Part shown: positions 12,448 through 24,400 of the stretch, in pieces
Numbering within the stretch: position 1 is the first letter of the stretch
How the letters are laid out: every line of letters starts with the position of its first letter
NCBI GenBank assembly: GCA_017506865.1
Contig: JAFCMP010000023.1
Location: 62,001-126,000 of the forward strand
Reading direction: 5' to 3'
DNA from: Tribonema minus
Taxonomy: Eukaryota > Sar > Xanthophyceae > Tribonematales > Tribonemataceae
DNA length: 64,000 nt
Program-made: the position numbers and the translations under genes
Notes under the pieces: model-generated
Database searches by the model: none
What the model was told of the DNA's origin: nothing
What the model saw: only the letters and a program-made list of their open reading frames with translations

Positions 12448-12882
12448 CACGGCAGCGCCATCACCTGCCACTGCTCCGTGCGACGGCACAGCGGCTGCGG
12501 ATGGTGGCTTGCGCTCAGATACAGCCCCGACGCGGGGTTCAGCAGGCAGAACCGCGGGCTGCGCTGCCCGCCGCCGCCGCCGCCACGCGCACCCCCGTCT
12601 TCCCCCCCCTGCGTCTGCGGCCGCCGCCGCCACTTCGCCCACCAGCCGCCAGTGCTGCCGCCGCCGCCGCCGCCGCGAGGCGCAGCAGCGGGCGGCGCCG
12701 TCACGAGGAACTGCGCGTCCGCCGCGCACTTGTCCAGCAGCGCGCCACGCCGCGGCGACAGGTAGCGCCCGTCGCCCGCGCGGAAGCACACGGCGCCGGC
12801 CGCCGCGGTGATGACGGCGCGGAACGTCTCGCGCGCGCCGCACGCGGGCGCAAGCGGGCCGCCGGCGCCGGCTCCGAGGAAC
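12448..12882 (-). CDS. Fascin-like beta-trefoil fragment (partial gene model)
   Basis: The minus-strand frame contains pieces that read like fascin-type beta-trefoil repeats: GRFLGAGAGGPLAP, AVCFRAGDGRYLSP, ALLDKCAADAQFLVT and, after a Gly-rich insert, FCLLNPASGLYLSA and TEQWQVMAL. Fascins bundle actin filaments, but only about one and a half repeats are visible here against four trefoils in true fascin. The exon probably starts at an acceptor at 12883-12885. It ends at one of two donors, at 12465 or 12448. An upstream piece at about 13060-13157 with FITLRAGKCAA before a gtgagc donor may be the preceding exon. The gene start, the gene end and any link to the glycosyltransferase gene just upstream are unresolved. 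Confidence 0.42.
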
Positions 12883-13190
12883 CTGCCGGCGCCGCAGCGT
12901 ACGGAGCGAGGGAGGGGGATTGTGGCGGTTGAGGGGGACAGGAGGGGGACGAGATGGGGCGGCAGCTGACGGCGGTTGGTGTACCGCAGTGTTTGATTTG
13001 CGCGTGCGGCGATGTCTGGGAGAATGGCTGGTGCGCAGCACCCGCGGGCGCGCACGCTCACTGCTGCACATTTCCCGGCCCGCAGCGTGATGAAACAAGA
13101 GTGGAGACGGCGGCAGGTGGAGAGCGGCGGAGTTGGTACAGTCAAATGTCCATGCATTGCGCTGCTGAAAGAGCTGCCGTGGCGCCAGTG

Positions 13191-15925
13191 CTAGCAACGC
13201 AGAGGCAAGGGAAGCGACTGAATGCAACGGCATCTCCTCACTGCATGCACACTGGCGCAGGCCCAATCATCAGCGCTCTCACAAACGCTTCGCCTGCGAT
13301 GCGCAGCGGTTGCTTGAGGCGCACATCGCGCCAACATCGCTTCCAGTACCAGCATGGTCCATAACAACGAATGCCACGAGCGTCTTGCACAGAGTGCGGG
13401 CGAGCGCACGGCGCTACACACCCTGAACCGCAGCCACTAGCTGGCACCGACCGAACTTCGCTGCATGCTCGCTCTCTCAGTGCGAACCTCGGCTCCATAT
13501 TGAGACGTGCTGTGCATGCACGCAGCTGCTTTGCGGCTCCAAATTGCTGTGTGGTGCTGCATCAAGGCGCGTGATCAATTAAGCGCGGGTGACCCCGCGC
13601 TTGCTGACTTGCTGACCTGCTCGCGTTGCACTTCTGTTTTAGGGCAAGGACTCGTGATCCCCACTTGAGCGCAAAATTACAAACAGGAGCTCGGTAGCCG
13701 ACATGAAAGAGGCGCCTGCGTACTTACCCGCCCTGCCCCAGCAGGCAGTGCTCGCTGTACGTGTAATACGCCAGCCCGCCGTCGCCGCCGCCGTCGCTGC
13801 GCGCTGCCTCCGCCGCGCTGCCCGCCGCCGCTCGCCGCAGCTCCCACGCCAGCGGTGCCACGACCCAGCACAGCGCCGCCGCCGCGAGCAGCCAGTCCCA
13901 CTGATGCAGTACCGCAGAAACAGCTGCGGAGCGCAGCGCCGCCGCCAGCGGGCGCCGCCGGTGCGATCGGTAGCGGTCCAGCGCCTTGACCGTCAGCGGC
14001 GACAGCGGCGCGACCGCGCGCTGCAGCGCGGAGCGCGCCGCCGCCGCCGCCGCCGGCCCCACGAGCGCCGCCACTGCGACCGTGCCGCGCAGCGCGCCCA
14101 CCAGCCGCAGCGCAGCAGTCGCGCGCCGCCACGCGCGCCAGTCGCTGTCGCTCGGCACCGCGGCGGCGCCGCTGCTGCCGGCGAGCATGGCCCAGGTGAG
14201 CGTTGCGGCCGCTGCCGCCGTCGCTGCTGCCGCAACGACCCAGAGGGTTGTCGCCGCAGGCAGCGCGTGCTGCGGCGAGCGCGGCAGCCCTGCGCTGACA
14301 GGCAGCGGGGCGCGGCCGTATATCTGCCGCGAGGGGCGGCGCCGCCGCTGCTGCCGCCGCCGCCGCCGCCAGTGCTCTGCGAGCGAGATGCCAGCGGCAA
14401 CACCGCAGGCGAGCCATATGTGGTAGACGAGCTGCGCGAGGGCAGGGTGCCAGAAAGGGTCCAAGGCAGCGGCGCTGCAGTGCGCAGCAGCCGCGTACCA
14501 TGCCGCCGCTGCCGCCGTGCCCATGCAGCAGCGCGCGGCCGCTCGCGCCGCAGTCGCGGGCGCTGCATCCTTGCCGGCGCGCACACGCGTTGGGAGCATG
14601 CCCGCCGCCGGCGCCGCGCACGCCGCTATTGACGCTGCCAGCGCCGCGGCCGTGCTGCTGCGGCGCTCGCGCTCGCCGTGTGCGCCGTCCTTGCTGTCCG
14701 AGCGCGCGCGCCGCACGCCGAGCGCTGCGGCGGCCGCTGACGCTGCCAGCAGCAGCACGCAGGGCGCGACCGCCAGCAGCAGCAGCAGCAGCAGCCGTGG
14801 CGACGCGTACGGCTCGCGCAGCGTCGCGCGCACGCGCTGCCAGTGCCAGGCGAGGGGATCAGAGCTGAGCGCTGCTGCATCCCACGGCCGCACTGCTGCA
14901 GCAAATCGCATCAGGAGGGGCTCATCGGCCCACAGACGCCTGCGGCTACCGTCGCCCCCGGCGCTGCTGCTGGTGCCGCTGCCCCCATTTGAGCCCCACA
15001 AGGATTGGGGGGTGACCGTGCCAGCGCTTTCACTGCGAGCATCGTACTCCGCCGGCAAGCTGTAGCACGTTCGCGAGGTACCTGTGGAGCCGCCGCGGCA
15101 CAGGGGCATGTGCGCCGCGTTCAGGACTAGTGCGCCGCCGCCGCCTCCGCCGCCGCCGCTGCCGCCGCCGCTGCTGCCCTTTAGCTGCAGAAAGTCGTCC
15201 ACCCAGTTGAACGCCGCACAGTAACTGCGCAGTGGCAACGCGGCGCGTACGAGGGACGCAAAGTCCAGCTGCCGCGCCTCCCATGCAGATGCATCCTCTA
15301 GGCGCTGCTGCATGGCCGCGTGCACCGCTGCCGAGGGCTCCAGCACCATGGCGCCGCCGCCGCGCACGCCCGCCAGCAGCGCCGCCACGGCGACGTCGTC
15401 GCCGGGCGCCGCGGCGCCGGCGCTGGCGCTTGCGCAGAAGCCGTCGCAGGTAAACAGCGCATCCGCATTGCGCATCGCCAGAGAGGCGGGGCTGAGATAG
15501 GCGACGCGGTCGTACTCAGAGAGGTCCCACAGCTGAGACTTGAGGTAAGCGTCGACGAAGGGCGCTGACGAAGCACCGTAGACACCGCTTCTGGCTTTGG
15601 CGGGTTCGGGCCCCGCCACGAGGACCTGCAGACCGTCTGCCTCCAGAGCTGCCACTGTCTCCGTGTTCGCCTGCTCGTGCCACACTAGCACGACGATGTC
15701 TGCGTGTGCGCCTGCCTGCAGCTTCAGTGTGTGCGCCAGCACTCGAACTCCCAGAATGTGATCTCCTGGCATCAACGCGGTCACGTAGGCCCTTCTGCTC
15801 GGTGGAGGAACACACAGGGGCTTTGCGACGCCATGGGCAGGACTAGAACCCAGCAGCAGTGCAGCGCAGGCTACCGCCCTCCACGGTCGTCGCCGCTTGC
15901 GCTTCCACGGAAGAGGCGCGTCCAT
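13191..15925 (-). CDS. GT8-family (IPUT1/PGSIP6-like) glycosyltransferase with C-terminal membrane domain, DxD lost
   Basis: The main exon is 13728-15925. It ends at a gtaagt donor whose next codon would be an in-frame stop, so the protein is either 733 residues or continues. A phase-compatible last exon at 13191-13383 would give 796 residues. The N-terminus has a basic and hydrophobic signal or anchor (residues 9-30). Residues ~45-260 match GT8 of the plant glucuronosyltransferase type: RRAYVTALMPGDHILGVRVL, SEYDRVAYLSPAS and a GAMVLEPSAA segment. Family members make glucuronosyl inositol-phosphoryl-ceramide in the Golgi. Here the metal-binding LDADT is LSPAS (144-148) and the later DQGFLN motif is not seen, so activity is doubtful. 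The C-terminal half has about six hydrophobic helices in Ala-rich sequence, as in IPUT1. Confidence 0.75.
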
Positions 15926-17887
15926 GAAGGTGCTTTAAGGTCAGCAGTGCTCTTCAATAACACCTGCTGCGTGGGCACCGCCGTGCCAACAGACAAACCT
16001 ACAGTACCTACCTACCTAATAAAACGGCAGAATAAACTCGCGAAACCGAAAAGGCAACGAAACAGAAACGGGAGGTCAACGGGAGTCGCGGAGGTCGCGC
16101 TCACGAGGATGCCAGAGGCAAGCAATGGCTGCGTCGAGAGTCTAGGGAAGAGCGCTGTGATTAGTGATCGCGCTGGTTGTGTCCAGTGCGAGCGCAAAAT
16201 AACAAAGATTATGCGCTTTGACACTCACTCTTGACGAGGTTCAGTGGAGGCACAGACTGGTGCGAGTGGCGAACAAAGCTCTCCGCCACTATGCGACGAG
16301 GGCCGTCGTCTCTTGTAAGCGATACGGAGCAGCACTACATACCACGGCAACACGTCCAGGATTGCAGGGTGAAGCAGCAACGGGACACAGCAGCAAGCGA
16401 GCACTGCCACCAGACCAGCAGTAGCGATGTTTGGCTGGCCGCAAACTCGTGGAGTGGTGTTACTGCCACTTACTACGGTCCGCAGCCACCGCACTCTAAT
16501 TCACTCTTTGCGCCGTCCACTTTCTTCTTAGCCCCGCGACAGAAACTCTGCCCCATCAGCACGCGTGGCAGCGGGTAACTACGAGGCTCGTGGCATGCGG
16601 CTGACTGGTTGCAGCTGTGCGTGTTGACGGCTTCAGACGAGTGCTTCCGCCGCGCAGCCAACTCCAGCCAAGAGCGGACGAAGGAGCCCTCGCAGCAACG
16701 GAGCAGTGGTAAGCGCAGTGTGCAATTTGCGTACTTGCATGCAGTCATGACATTCGCTTCATGCTTGGTGGACGGCGCCTCTCGTGCAGGAATGGGCGGT
16801 TGAGTTACGTGGCAAATGACCTCCACCAGAGTCCCCCATTGTGCCGCTTTTAGAAAAGCTTAGAAAGGCTCGTAGTGATCAGAGCGGTTGATCCCGCATG
16901 CCGCTTCTGCTGTCAGCCGCTGCCGACGTGTGACCTGAATCATATCTGTGACCGAGACTATACCTAGTGAAGGCTAATGCCCGCTGCAGCATGCCGCGTG
17001 CAACTCTGGTATACCGCGCTCCAGGCTTCTTGTGAGACCCTCTCTGGCGCAAGTGTTGCATAATGAGCTGTGTTGTTGCATGCGGCAGCATGCCAGATAC
17101 AAGCAGGCAGGCATCAGGATACTCTGTGGCTTGTCAAGTATGGGGGCAGCTCTGTGTCGCCACCATTGTTAGCGCATGCTGCTGCGCCCTGAATGCTTTG
17201 TAGCTGCTCGTTACTGACACTGTGGCGTAGTTGCTGCGCAATGGCGGTGTTCAAGCCAAGGATGGGGGTCATCTGCTTCAGCCCTTCTACCATCCGCGAG
17301 GAGAACCAGCGCCGCCCCTGCTAGTGCACGCTGTCCTGGGCTGGAAGAGTTTCCTGATGTCGCCACACGAGAGACCTGATATCGGATGGGACGACTCTAG
17401 CTCTTCACGACTTGCACCAGAGCATGAAGCATCCCGCCGTTAATATACTCCGCAGCAAGATGTCAGCAGAGGGATCAATGGAGTGAAGGCTTGCAAGTGG
17501 TGCAGCGCCGGCGGCAGTCTGGACCTGTCGTGATGACTTACTAAGGCTCTTCAGCAGCAGCAGGGACAGGGCGCATTTGTGTGAGACATGGGAGAAAGGT
17601 GGCAACTTGTGGAGGCACTGTGAGGAGAGGCTGTGTCCCCAAACCGCAACATGTAAACTTACAGATTGCTGCAACGGCGCCACAATTACAGATCAAATAA
17701 TGCACATGGCGCAAGTACACTGGCGACTGAATAAAAGTTCACTGGCGACATCAGCATCAAGCATAGCAAGACAGCGGGGGGCCTTTGGAAATCCAACCTC
17801 ATTAATTCAGAATGCGTCCTCATCCGCTAGTTCGGATTTCACTCATGCATCTGAAATGACTGGAGTTTTGTGGAGTCCAGGCCCTTG
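15926..17887. other. Divergent intergenic region, no gene recognised
   Basis: Lies between the divergent glycosyltransferase and RTA1 genes. It is less GC-rich than the coding DNA. Open frames up to about 117 codons are present on both strands but none resembles a known family. It presumably contains both promoters. Confidence 0.4.
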
Positions 17888-17932
17888 GAGTGCAACTCAT
17901 GAGTGCAACTCAAGTCCATACGTGCAACTCAT
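17888..17932 (+). promoter_or_regulatory. Three direct copies of gtgcaactca upstream of RTA1
   Basis: GAGTGCAACTCAT at 17888-17900 is followed directly by GAGTGCAACTCAA at 17901-17913, then CGTGCAACTCAT at 17921-17932. The cluster lies about 150-195 bases before the RTA1 start codon, where a repeated transcription-factor site would be expected. The binding factor is unknown. Confidence 0.35.
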
Positions 17933-18082
17933 AGAGATTCACACTATCGTTCTCGGTCTCCGCGACAGTTCTCCGCACACCGTTGCGAATTGTCCGCAAC
18001 TCCGGGAACGCTTATGGCTTTTGGCTTTGCTCGGCCGACAATCACACAGCAGCCACACACGAATTTAAAGCAGTCAATCAAG

Positions 18083-19772
18083 ATGGGCGGCGACTGCTCT
18101 GCTCAGATTGAGGCCTTCTTCCGCTTCTGCCCCGAGGTCGCGCCCGCTGTGGCGGGGCTCGTCGTATATCTGATTTTGGCTCTGGTCAGCGGCGTCGTCT
18201 CGTTTCGCAGCAGAGCGTGGTTCACGCTGCTGACGCCAATCACAGCAGCCTGCGAAGCAGCAGGCTTTGCTGCTCGCATCAGTTTTTTGAATGCGCCGGA
18301 GTACGGAGCCTATGTGGTTATGGCGCTTTTCCTGATCGTGACTCCGACGCTGCTAGCGGTCGTTGCGTACATCGTGGTGGGGCGGCTGCTGGCAATGCAG
18401 GGGGCAGAACGCGTGGGATGCATCAAGTCCTCAAGCCTCGTGCGGATGTTTACCACCAGGTGCGTGCCACGATCGCTCCGCGTTCGGAGCACCGGCAACA
18501 AGCATCGCCACTTCACTTTGACGATGTGAGGCCGTGTGCAGAAGTGAAAGCAACTACTGCATGCCCAATGTCTGAATGATTGCCACCTACACATGTTTCT
18601 GTCACTCTTCAGTTTGTTGGAATTAGCTTAGATTCGATGTTAACGCCATGACCGGAAGCGGCAATGCTTCGAGTAGCAGCTGCCAGTTGCACCACACACA
18701 CCACCACAAAGCAGCAGCCAAGCACCCAAAGCGTTCCGCACCCCGTCACGCCTGCTGCGCTCTAACCTCCTGCTGCCCTATCCCTCCCCCCCTTCCCCGC
18801 ACGCACCAACTGCTGTTGCCCGCGTGCAGCGATGCCATCACGCTGTTCATCCAGATGTCGGGCGGCGGCCTCATGGCCGCCAAGGACAGGGACATGGCGA
18901 CCATGGGCGAGAGCATCATGCTGGCGGGGCTGCTGCTGCAGCTGTGCTTCTTCGCCACCTTCACCGTCGTCGCCGCGCACGTGCACGCGAACGCCGCCAA
19001 GTTTGGGCTCAAGGGGCAGCCCGGCGTGCGGCGCCTGTTTGCGTCGCTGTACGCGTGCATCGCGCTGCTGACGCTGCGCAACACCTTCCGTGTCATAGAG
19101 TTCTCGCAGGGTGAGTGCGTCGTGTATCCCAATGCAGCCTGTGCTGGGTGTGCACTTTGCTCAAGCTTGCTGGAAGGACGAGCACGTGATGTGCACCACT
19201 GGCAGCCGTACGCTTCTACTTTTCGCATGCTTGTGAAGGTGCTATCAAAATGTCGTACTTCGAGTTGTAAGTGCATGGGTTTGAATGCACCAGGCGCAAG
19301 CCCAACCTGGAGCATGCTCCATTTATCACCATTCAGTCGCCTGTTCCTAATTAGCGCTGCCCAGACCCCTCCGACCACGAGCAGCCCTGAGCATCGCACA
19401 TCAGTACATAAGGGTGCCACCTTTGTGCTTACAGTGCCAGTGGCAGTTGTTTGCTCTTTAAGTAGATCTAACGCGCTATGCCCCATCCTTGCCATGCTCC
19501 CCACAGGCTTCGACGGCTACCTCGCCACACACGAGATGTACTTCTACGTTCTGGACCTGGTGCCCGTGTCTCTGGCCGTCGCCACGCTCACCGTGCTGCA
19601 CCCGGGGGTGCTGCTGGCGAAAATTGCCGGGGCGCAGGGCATCACCGCGGCTGGCAACAAGGTCGCGGTCGCGGCGGTTCCAGAGGATGTGGAGGGCGGC
19701 GCGGCACAGCTCGTGGCGAATATGGTCACCGTGACTGGCACGCGCGGGTCGTCGAGGGACAACACTCCATAG
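18083..19772 (+). CDS. RTA1-family lipid-translocating exporter-like membrane protein (three exons)
   Basis: Exons 18083-18459, 18830-19110 and 19507-19772 join in frame (GT-AG) to give 307 residues. The protein has about seven hydrophobic helices. It follows the RTA1 pattern throughout: a first helix VAGLVVYLILALVSGVVSF, then EYGAYVVMALFLIVTPTLL, then an exon-2 block with ITLFIQMSGGGLMA and ESIMLAGLLLQLCFF, then RNTFRVIEF joined to GFDGYLATHEMYFYVLDLVP. In fungi RTA1/RSB1-type proteins confer resistance to sterol-toxic or sphingoid compounds and are linked to lipid movement across the plasma membrane; the substrate here is unknown. The tail is short and hydrophilic. The gene lies 850 bases upstream of, and on the same strand as, a Zn2Cys6 regulator. 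Confidence 0.9.
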
Positions 19773-20623
19773 CTTCGCCAGCCCAGTTGCTAAGTGTGGT
19801 TGAAGCGTCAAGTGCCTACCGGCCACGGCTGCTCGCTGGCGTGTGTGTTGTGGTGGAGTACTTGCTGTCAGGTTGAGGATCATGATGATGGGTTTGGGTC
19901 GCATGTACATAGTATTGAGGGACATGTATATGACGCTACTTAGTGCTCACCAGCTGTGCTGCCAGCACATTACATAGTGCATTCTGGCAGAGGACGTTGT
20001 ATACAGAATATTCAATGTTTACGCACTCAGAACATCAATTTTTACGCTCTCGACGTTCTGTTGTCTGCTTCAAATGCTTGGCCTGTCACGGTGTTGCAGC
20101 TGTCGCTGTTGGGTCCATCGAGCATTATGGTATACAAGGCATGCATTACAGTGATCAGGCACGTGTCTGCAACATGGCCATATGTATTCGTGATGCGCTG
20201 AACCTGTAACGTGTCTGAAAATTTTGAGTGCGTGCGAGTAAGTCTGAGCCTGTACACTGGATGCAGCTAGCCCCAGCCGCGGTCAGCTGACAAACGCACA
20301 GCCGTACGGATACAAGCTGCGGCATGCACTCGGCAAACCACACTTCAAATGAATGATGGTTTCCCCTTGGTTGGAGACTGAAACATTTACATAGATCGCT
20401 GACTTCAACGGTTCGAGCAAAATCCAAGCGCATCCACATCGGCTTCGAACACTGGTTTATGCTGGTTTGACGAGCCACTTGCAGCGGCAATCTGCGGCGT
20501 CACGGCAGAGGCTCCCCCAGTCTTAGGTGGCCCGCGGCGGTGTCAGCCGTTGCGCCGTTGTTCCTGGTTTCACTTGAAGTTCTGAAGTTTGAGCAGGCTG
20601 TGAAGAAGCGCACCATCAGCGCC
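19773..20623. other. Intergenic between RTA1 and the first Zn2Cys6 gene
   Basis: About 850 bases with lower GC than the coding DNA. It should hold the RTA1 3' end and the promoter of the zinc-cluster gene. I see no convincing coding sequence or poly(A) signal. Confidence 0.4.
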
Positions 20624-21361
20624 ATGGCTGGCCGAGGTGGCAAGCTAGACAGGGTGGCCTGCGACTTATGTATCAAAAGGTGGGCTCATAGCCCAACAGT
20701 GCGTGTGCAGGAAGGTGTGAAGGGCAGCAGCTGAAAAAATGTGATGCATGGTTTTAGCAAGCATCGCTGGATAGTGCGGATAGTGCGGTATGAGCAGTAG
20801 CTGTTTGCTGTCGTATTGCTGAACATATTATGTGGGGCGCATTTGAACTCGAAGGTTAGCTGTGCTGCGGATACCCGCACACGTCATGTCGTGTCTTTCA
20901 CGTGGGATGCGAATTTTGGTGTCTTGTGCATATCGTGGCATCACAGGCGCTGCTGTCTGTTGACCACCCTTTCGCCTCACACATGAACGTTCAAAGGAGT
21001 TCCAGCAGCAGCAGTTGGTCAAGGCAAAGTGTGTTAAGCAACTGCAACTCATGCACCGCATCACAGGCACGGCCCCACATCACCAACGCTGTCCCGCTGC
21101 GCGCTGCAGGAAGCGGCGCTGCATTGGCGTGGGCACCGCGCCGTGCCTGCACTGCAAGTCCAAGAATGTGCCATGCACGTATCGTCAGCGCGCGCGCGGC
21201 GGCGGCTGCTACACTCCGCCCTCGCAGCACTCCAAGGCAGAGCCAGCCGTTCGTGACAGGCAGCCTGCACCGGGGCCTGGCGGTGTCACGTGGCATCGTC
21301 AACCTGATGTAACGCCTGCTGTGATGCAGGCGCAGCAGCCACATCATCATCATCATCATCA

Positions 21362-21428
<67 letters not shown>

Positions 21429-24400
21429 CAGCAGCGGGGACAGCAGCATGTGCAGCAGAGTGGCAGTGGCTGTGCTGGCAGTGGCGGCGATGGTGGTTCT
21501 GGCGGCGGCGGCTGCAGTAGCAATTATGGCGGCGACACGATAAGCGCACCTGCCCGGGTGCTGAGGCAGCATCAGGCAGCGCCTGAGCACTTGTGCGCTG
21601 GCAGCAGCGATGCTGCCATGGAGCTGGACATGGAGGTTGACCAGCAGTGGCCATTGGCGCTGCAGGTGCATCGGGAGCTGCTGCCGCAAGAAATCGGGTA
21701 TGGCGGCAGTGACAGCGGCAGTGGTGGCAGCGGCACTGGCGGAAGCGGGGCGGCGAGCACAGCTGCGCATGCTGCGCAGCAGCAACTTCAGCAGCAATGC
21801 ATGCAGCAGAGCAGAATTGCCATGGAGTCAGCGCTGGTACATGGTGTGCAGTCGCTGACGCGTCACGAGCGCCTCCTGTGCAGCTTCGATGATGGCAATG
21901 CTGGTAGCGGCGACGCCCGCGCTGGCATCAGCAGTGGCAGTCGCAGCAGTGCAGACATGGCAGGCAGCAACCCCGCTCAGCAGCGGCGCCAGCAGCCAGA
22001 GCTTGAGCCCTGCCGTGCCATCACTGCCTACGCTGCTGCTGAGCCTGTGGGCCTGCACAAGCAGCAACTGTACGCCATGGACAGCAGCAGCGGCAGCAGC
22101 AGCAGCGGCAGCGGCGCGACGGGCACGCCCAGGCAGCAGCAGCAGCAGGACTGTCAGCATGCTGCCCCCGCCGCACTGCTGCCGCTGACAGACGGCCGGC
22201 CGCCTCAGCTGTCGCCGCAGCACGCGCCGCAGCGCGCACAGTGGGTGGGCTCACTGCTGCTGGCGCGGCGCCCGCGCGCCGCGCCGCTCATCGCCGCGTG
22301 GGAGCTCGGCGGCAGGGAGCAGGCGCACCTCGCGTTCTGCCTGTCGGCGTGCGGCGGGCTGGCGGAGATGTGGCCCTGCCCCAGCCCTAGCCCTAGCTGC
22401 GGCGATGTGCGACACGGCGGCGGGCGCGGGCGCGTGACGGCGGCGGAGCTGCTGCGTCTGTGCGACGCGCGCGACGGCGGCGACGGCGGCAGCGCCGGCT
22501 GCATGCTGAGTGGTGAGGGCGATGACGAGGCGGCGCTGGCCAACACGGCGGCCAATCAGGTGCGGCGCGCTGGAATCGGCGAGCTGGCGCGCGCTTGACT
22601 CTGCGGCATCGGGGCGTATGCCGCTGGGCGCCCGCTGCGGTTGTACGGTGCTCGGTACCCGAGGCGCCCCCAGTGCTGGCGGCGCAGCAGTTGACTGCAT
22701 CTGCTGTGCGTCGTGCTGGGTCCGAGAGAGAGCGAGTGTGGCGCCGAGCAGCGGCGCTGGATCAGGGTCGAGGTCAATGTTGAATGTGATGTTAATGACA
22801 CAGCGATCTGTCGTGGTGCGCTGCTGGCGGCAGTGCGCGCGGCGCCGCCCGCCGCCGCCAGGAGCGTGCGTGCCGCCGCTCGACCTGACCACCTTGCTCA
22901 TGTTCGTCGCCTGAAATGCGCCCATGTCATATACGATAACTGTAGCATACATTTGAAGTCACGCCAGCGCCGCCGCCGGCGTCCGACGGCGCCGCATTGC
23001 TGTGCCGCACCGCGCGCCGCCCGTCGCTGCGCGATGCAGCTTCGTCAGGCCCAGCGCAACAGCCGAGTCATCCACGCCCCCCGCCACTGACGGCGCCACC
23101 GCTGCAACGCTGCACCGCCGCCGCCGCGGCGCGCAGGCCACGGTGTGGGCGGCGGCGGCGCTGGGCGCGCTCGCGCGCGGCGCGGTGGCGGCGGCGGAGG
23201 CGCATGCGCTCACGCGGCGCGCGCGCGACGCGCTCAAGTTCGCGTACGAGGCGTCCTCGCCCGCCGTGCTGCGCGCGTGCATCGTCATGGCCAACCTGCA
23301 CGCCATGCTGCTGGACGGCGCGCTGTGAGTCGGGTGGCAGCGAGTCGTCATCGAGTCATGAGTCGCTGCAGCGATCTCGGCCTTCTCGCTTGCGCTCACC
23401 GCCTGTGCGGGCGCTACTTTGTCCGCGTTTCCGCCGGCGTATTGCGAGAGTGTCGTGCTCAATGTGTTTGTAGTGATGGCGGGGTCTGTGCGCGATTGTT
23501 GTCACAGCCGCCCGTGCATGCGCTGCCGCTGCGTGGCGAGCCGCGGACTGACTTCAGGCGATGATCGTGCCAAAGTAACATTCGCTACAAAGTAACGTTT
23601 AGGCTGGTCGTCTAACTCAAAACTTCAAGGTCGCATATACCCATGCAAGAGCTGCACATGTGCTCCTGATTCGCCATGCGATGCGCTGTAATGCCAATGA
23701 CGCGGTGCGCATCGGCAGTGGCCTCTTCTTAATTGGTGCACTCCCCATCTGGAAGGGCGGGGGAAGGGGGGGGGATCAGAAGAAGGTGGACATAGTTCAA
23801 GTGGCCGGAACTGGCATCAAGGAAAGAGATTGAGGCGCATCAAGCGACAGCCACGCGTGTGCATGGTGACGGCCGAGGTGACGCGCCGCGCTGGCGGGCA
23901 GCATGCTGTGAGAGTCACCGCCCCACAGATGTTGAAGTTGGCCGTCATGGCGTCCTGCAGCCTCGCTCAACGACAACTTGCTGCGGACTGTGCCTGTGGG
24001 GTACACTGACTCATCTATGGATGTTCTCTAAGATCTGAAATCACTGTGTGATGATGCGTTCATGATGTAATAGATTCTTTTGTTCAAGCAGGAAAAGGTA
24101 TTAGCGCATCAGCTTCAGCACGAGTGAACGCATCGACCCCCCCCCCCCCCCCCCCTCCTCCCCGCTTCGCCCCCCCCCCTCAGCTACCAGCGCTACCTGG
24201 GCCTGGCGATGCAGGTGTCCCAGGCCATCACCGCGGCGCACATCGCGGCCAGGGACCGCCGCACGCACGGCATTGGGACAGCGGGGGCGCGCGCCGGAGC
24301 CATGCTGCCTGCCGTGCCGCCGCCCGTGGACGACGACCTGGCGTTCCTGCTGCTGGTGCGCACAGCGGCCGCGTGCGATGGTCACTCCTGTGTCGATTTG

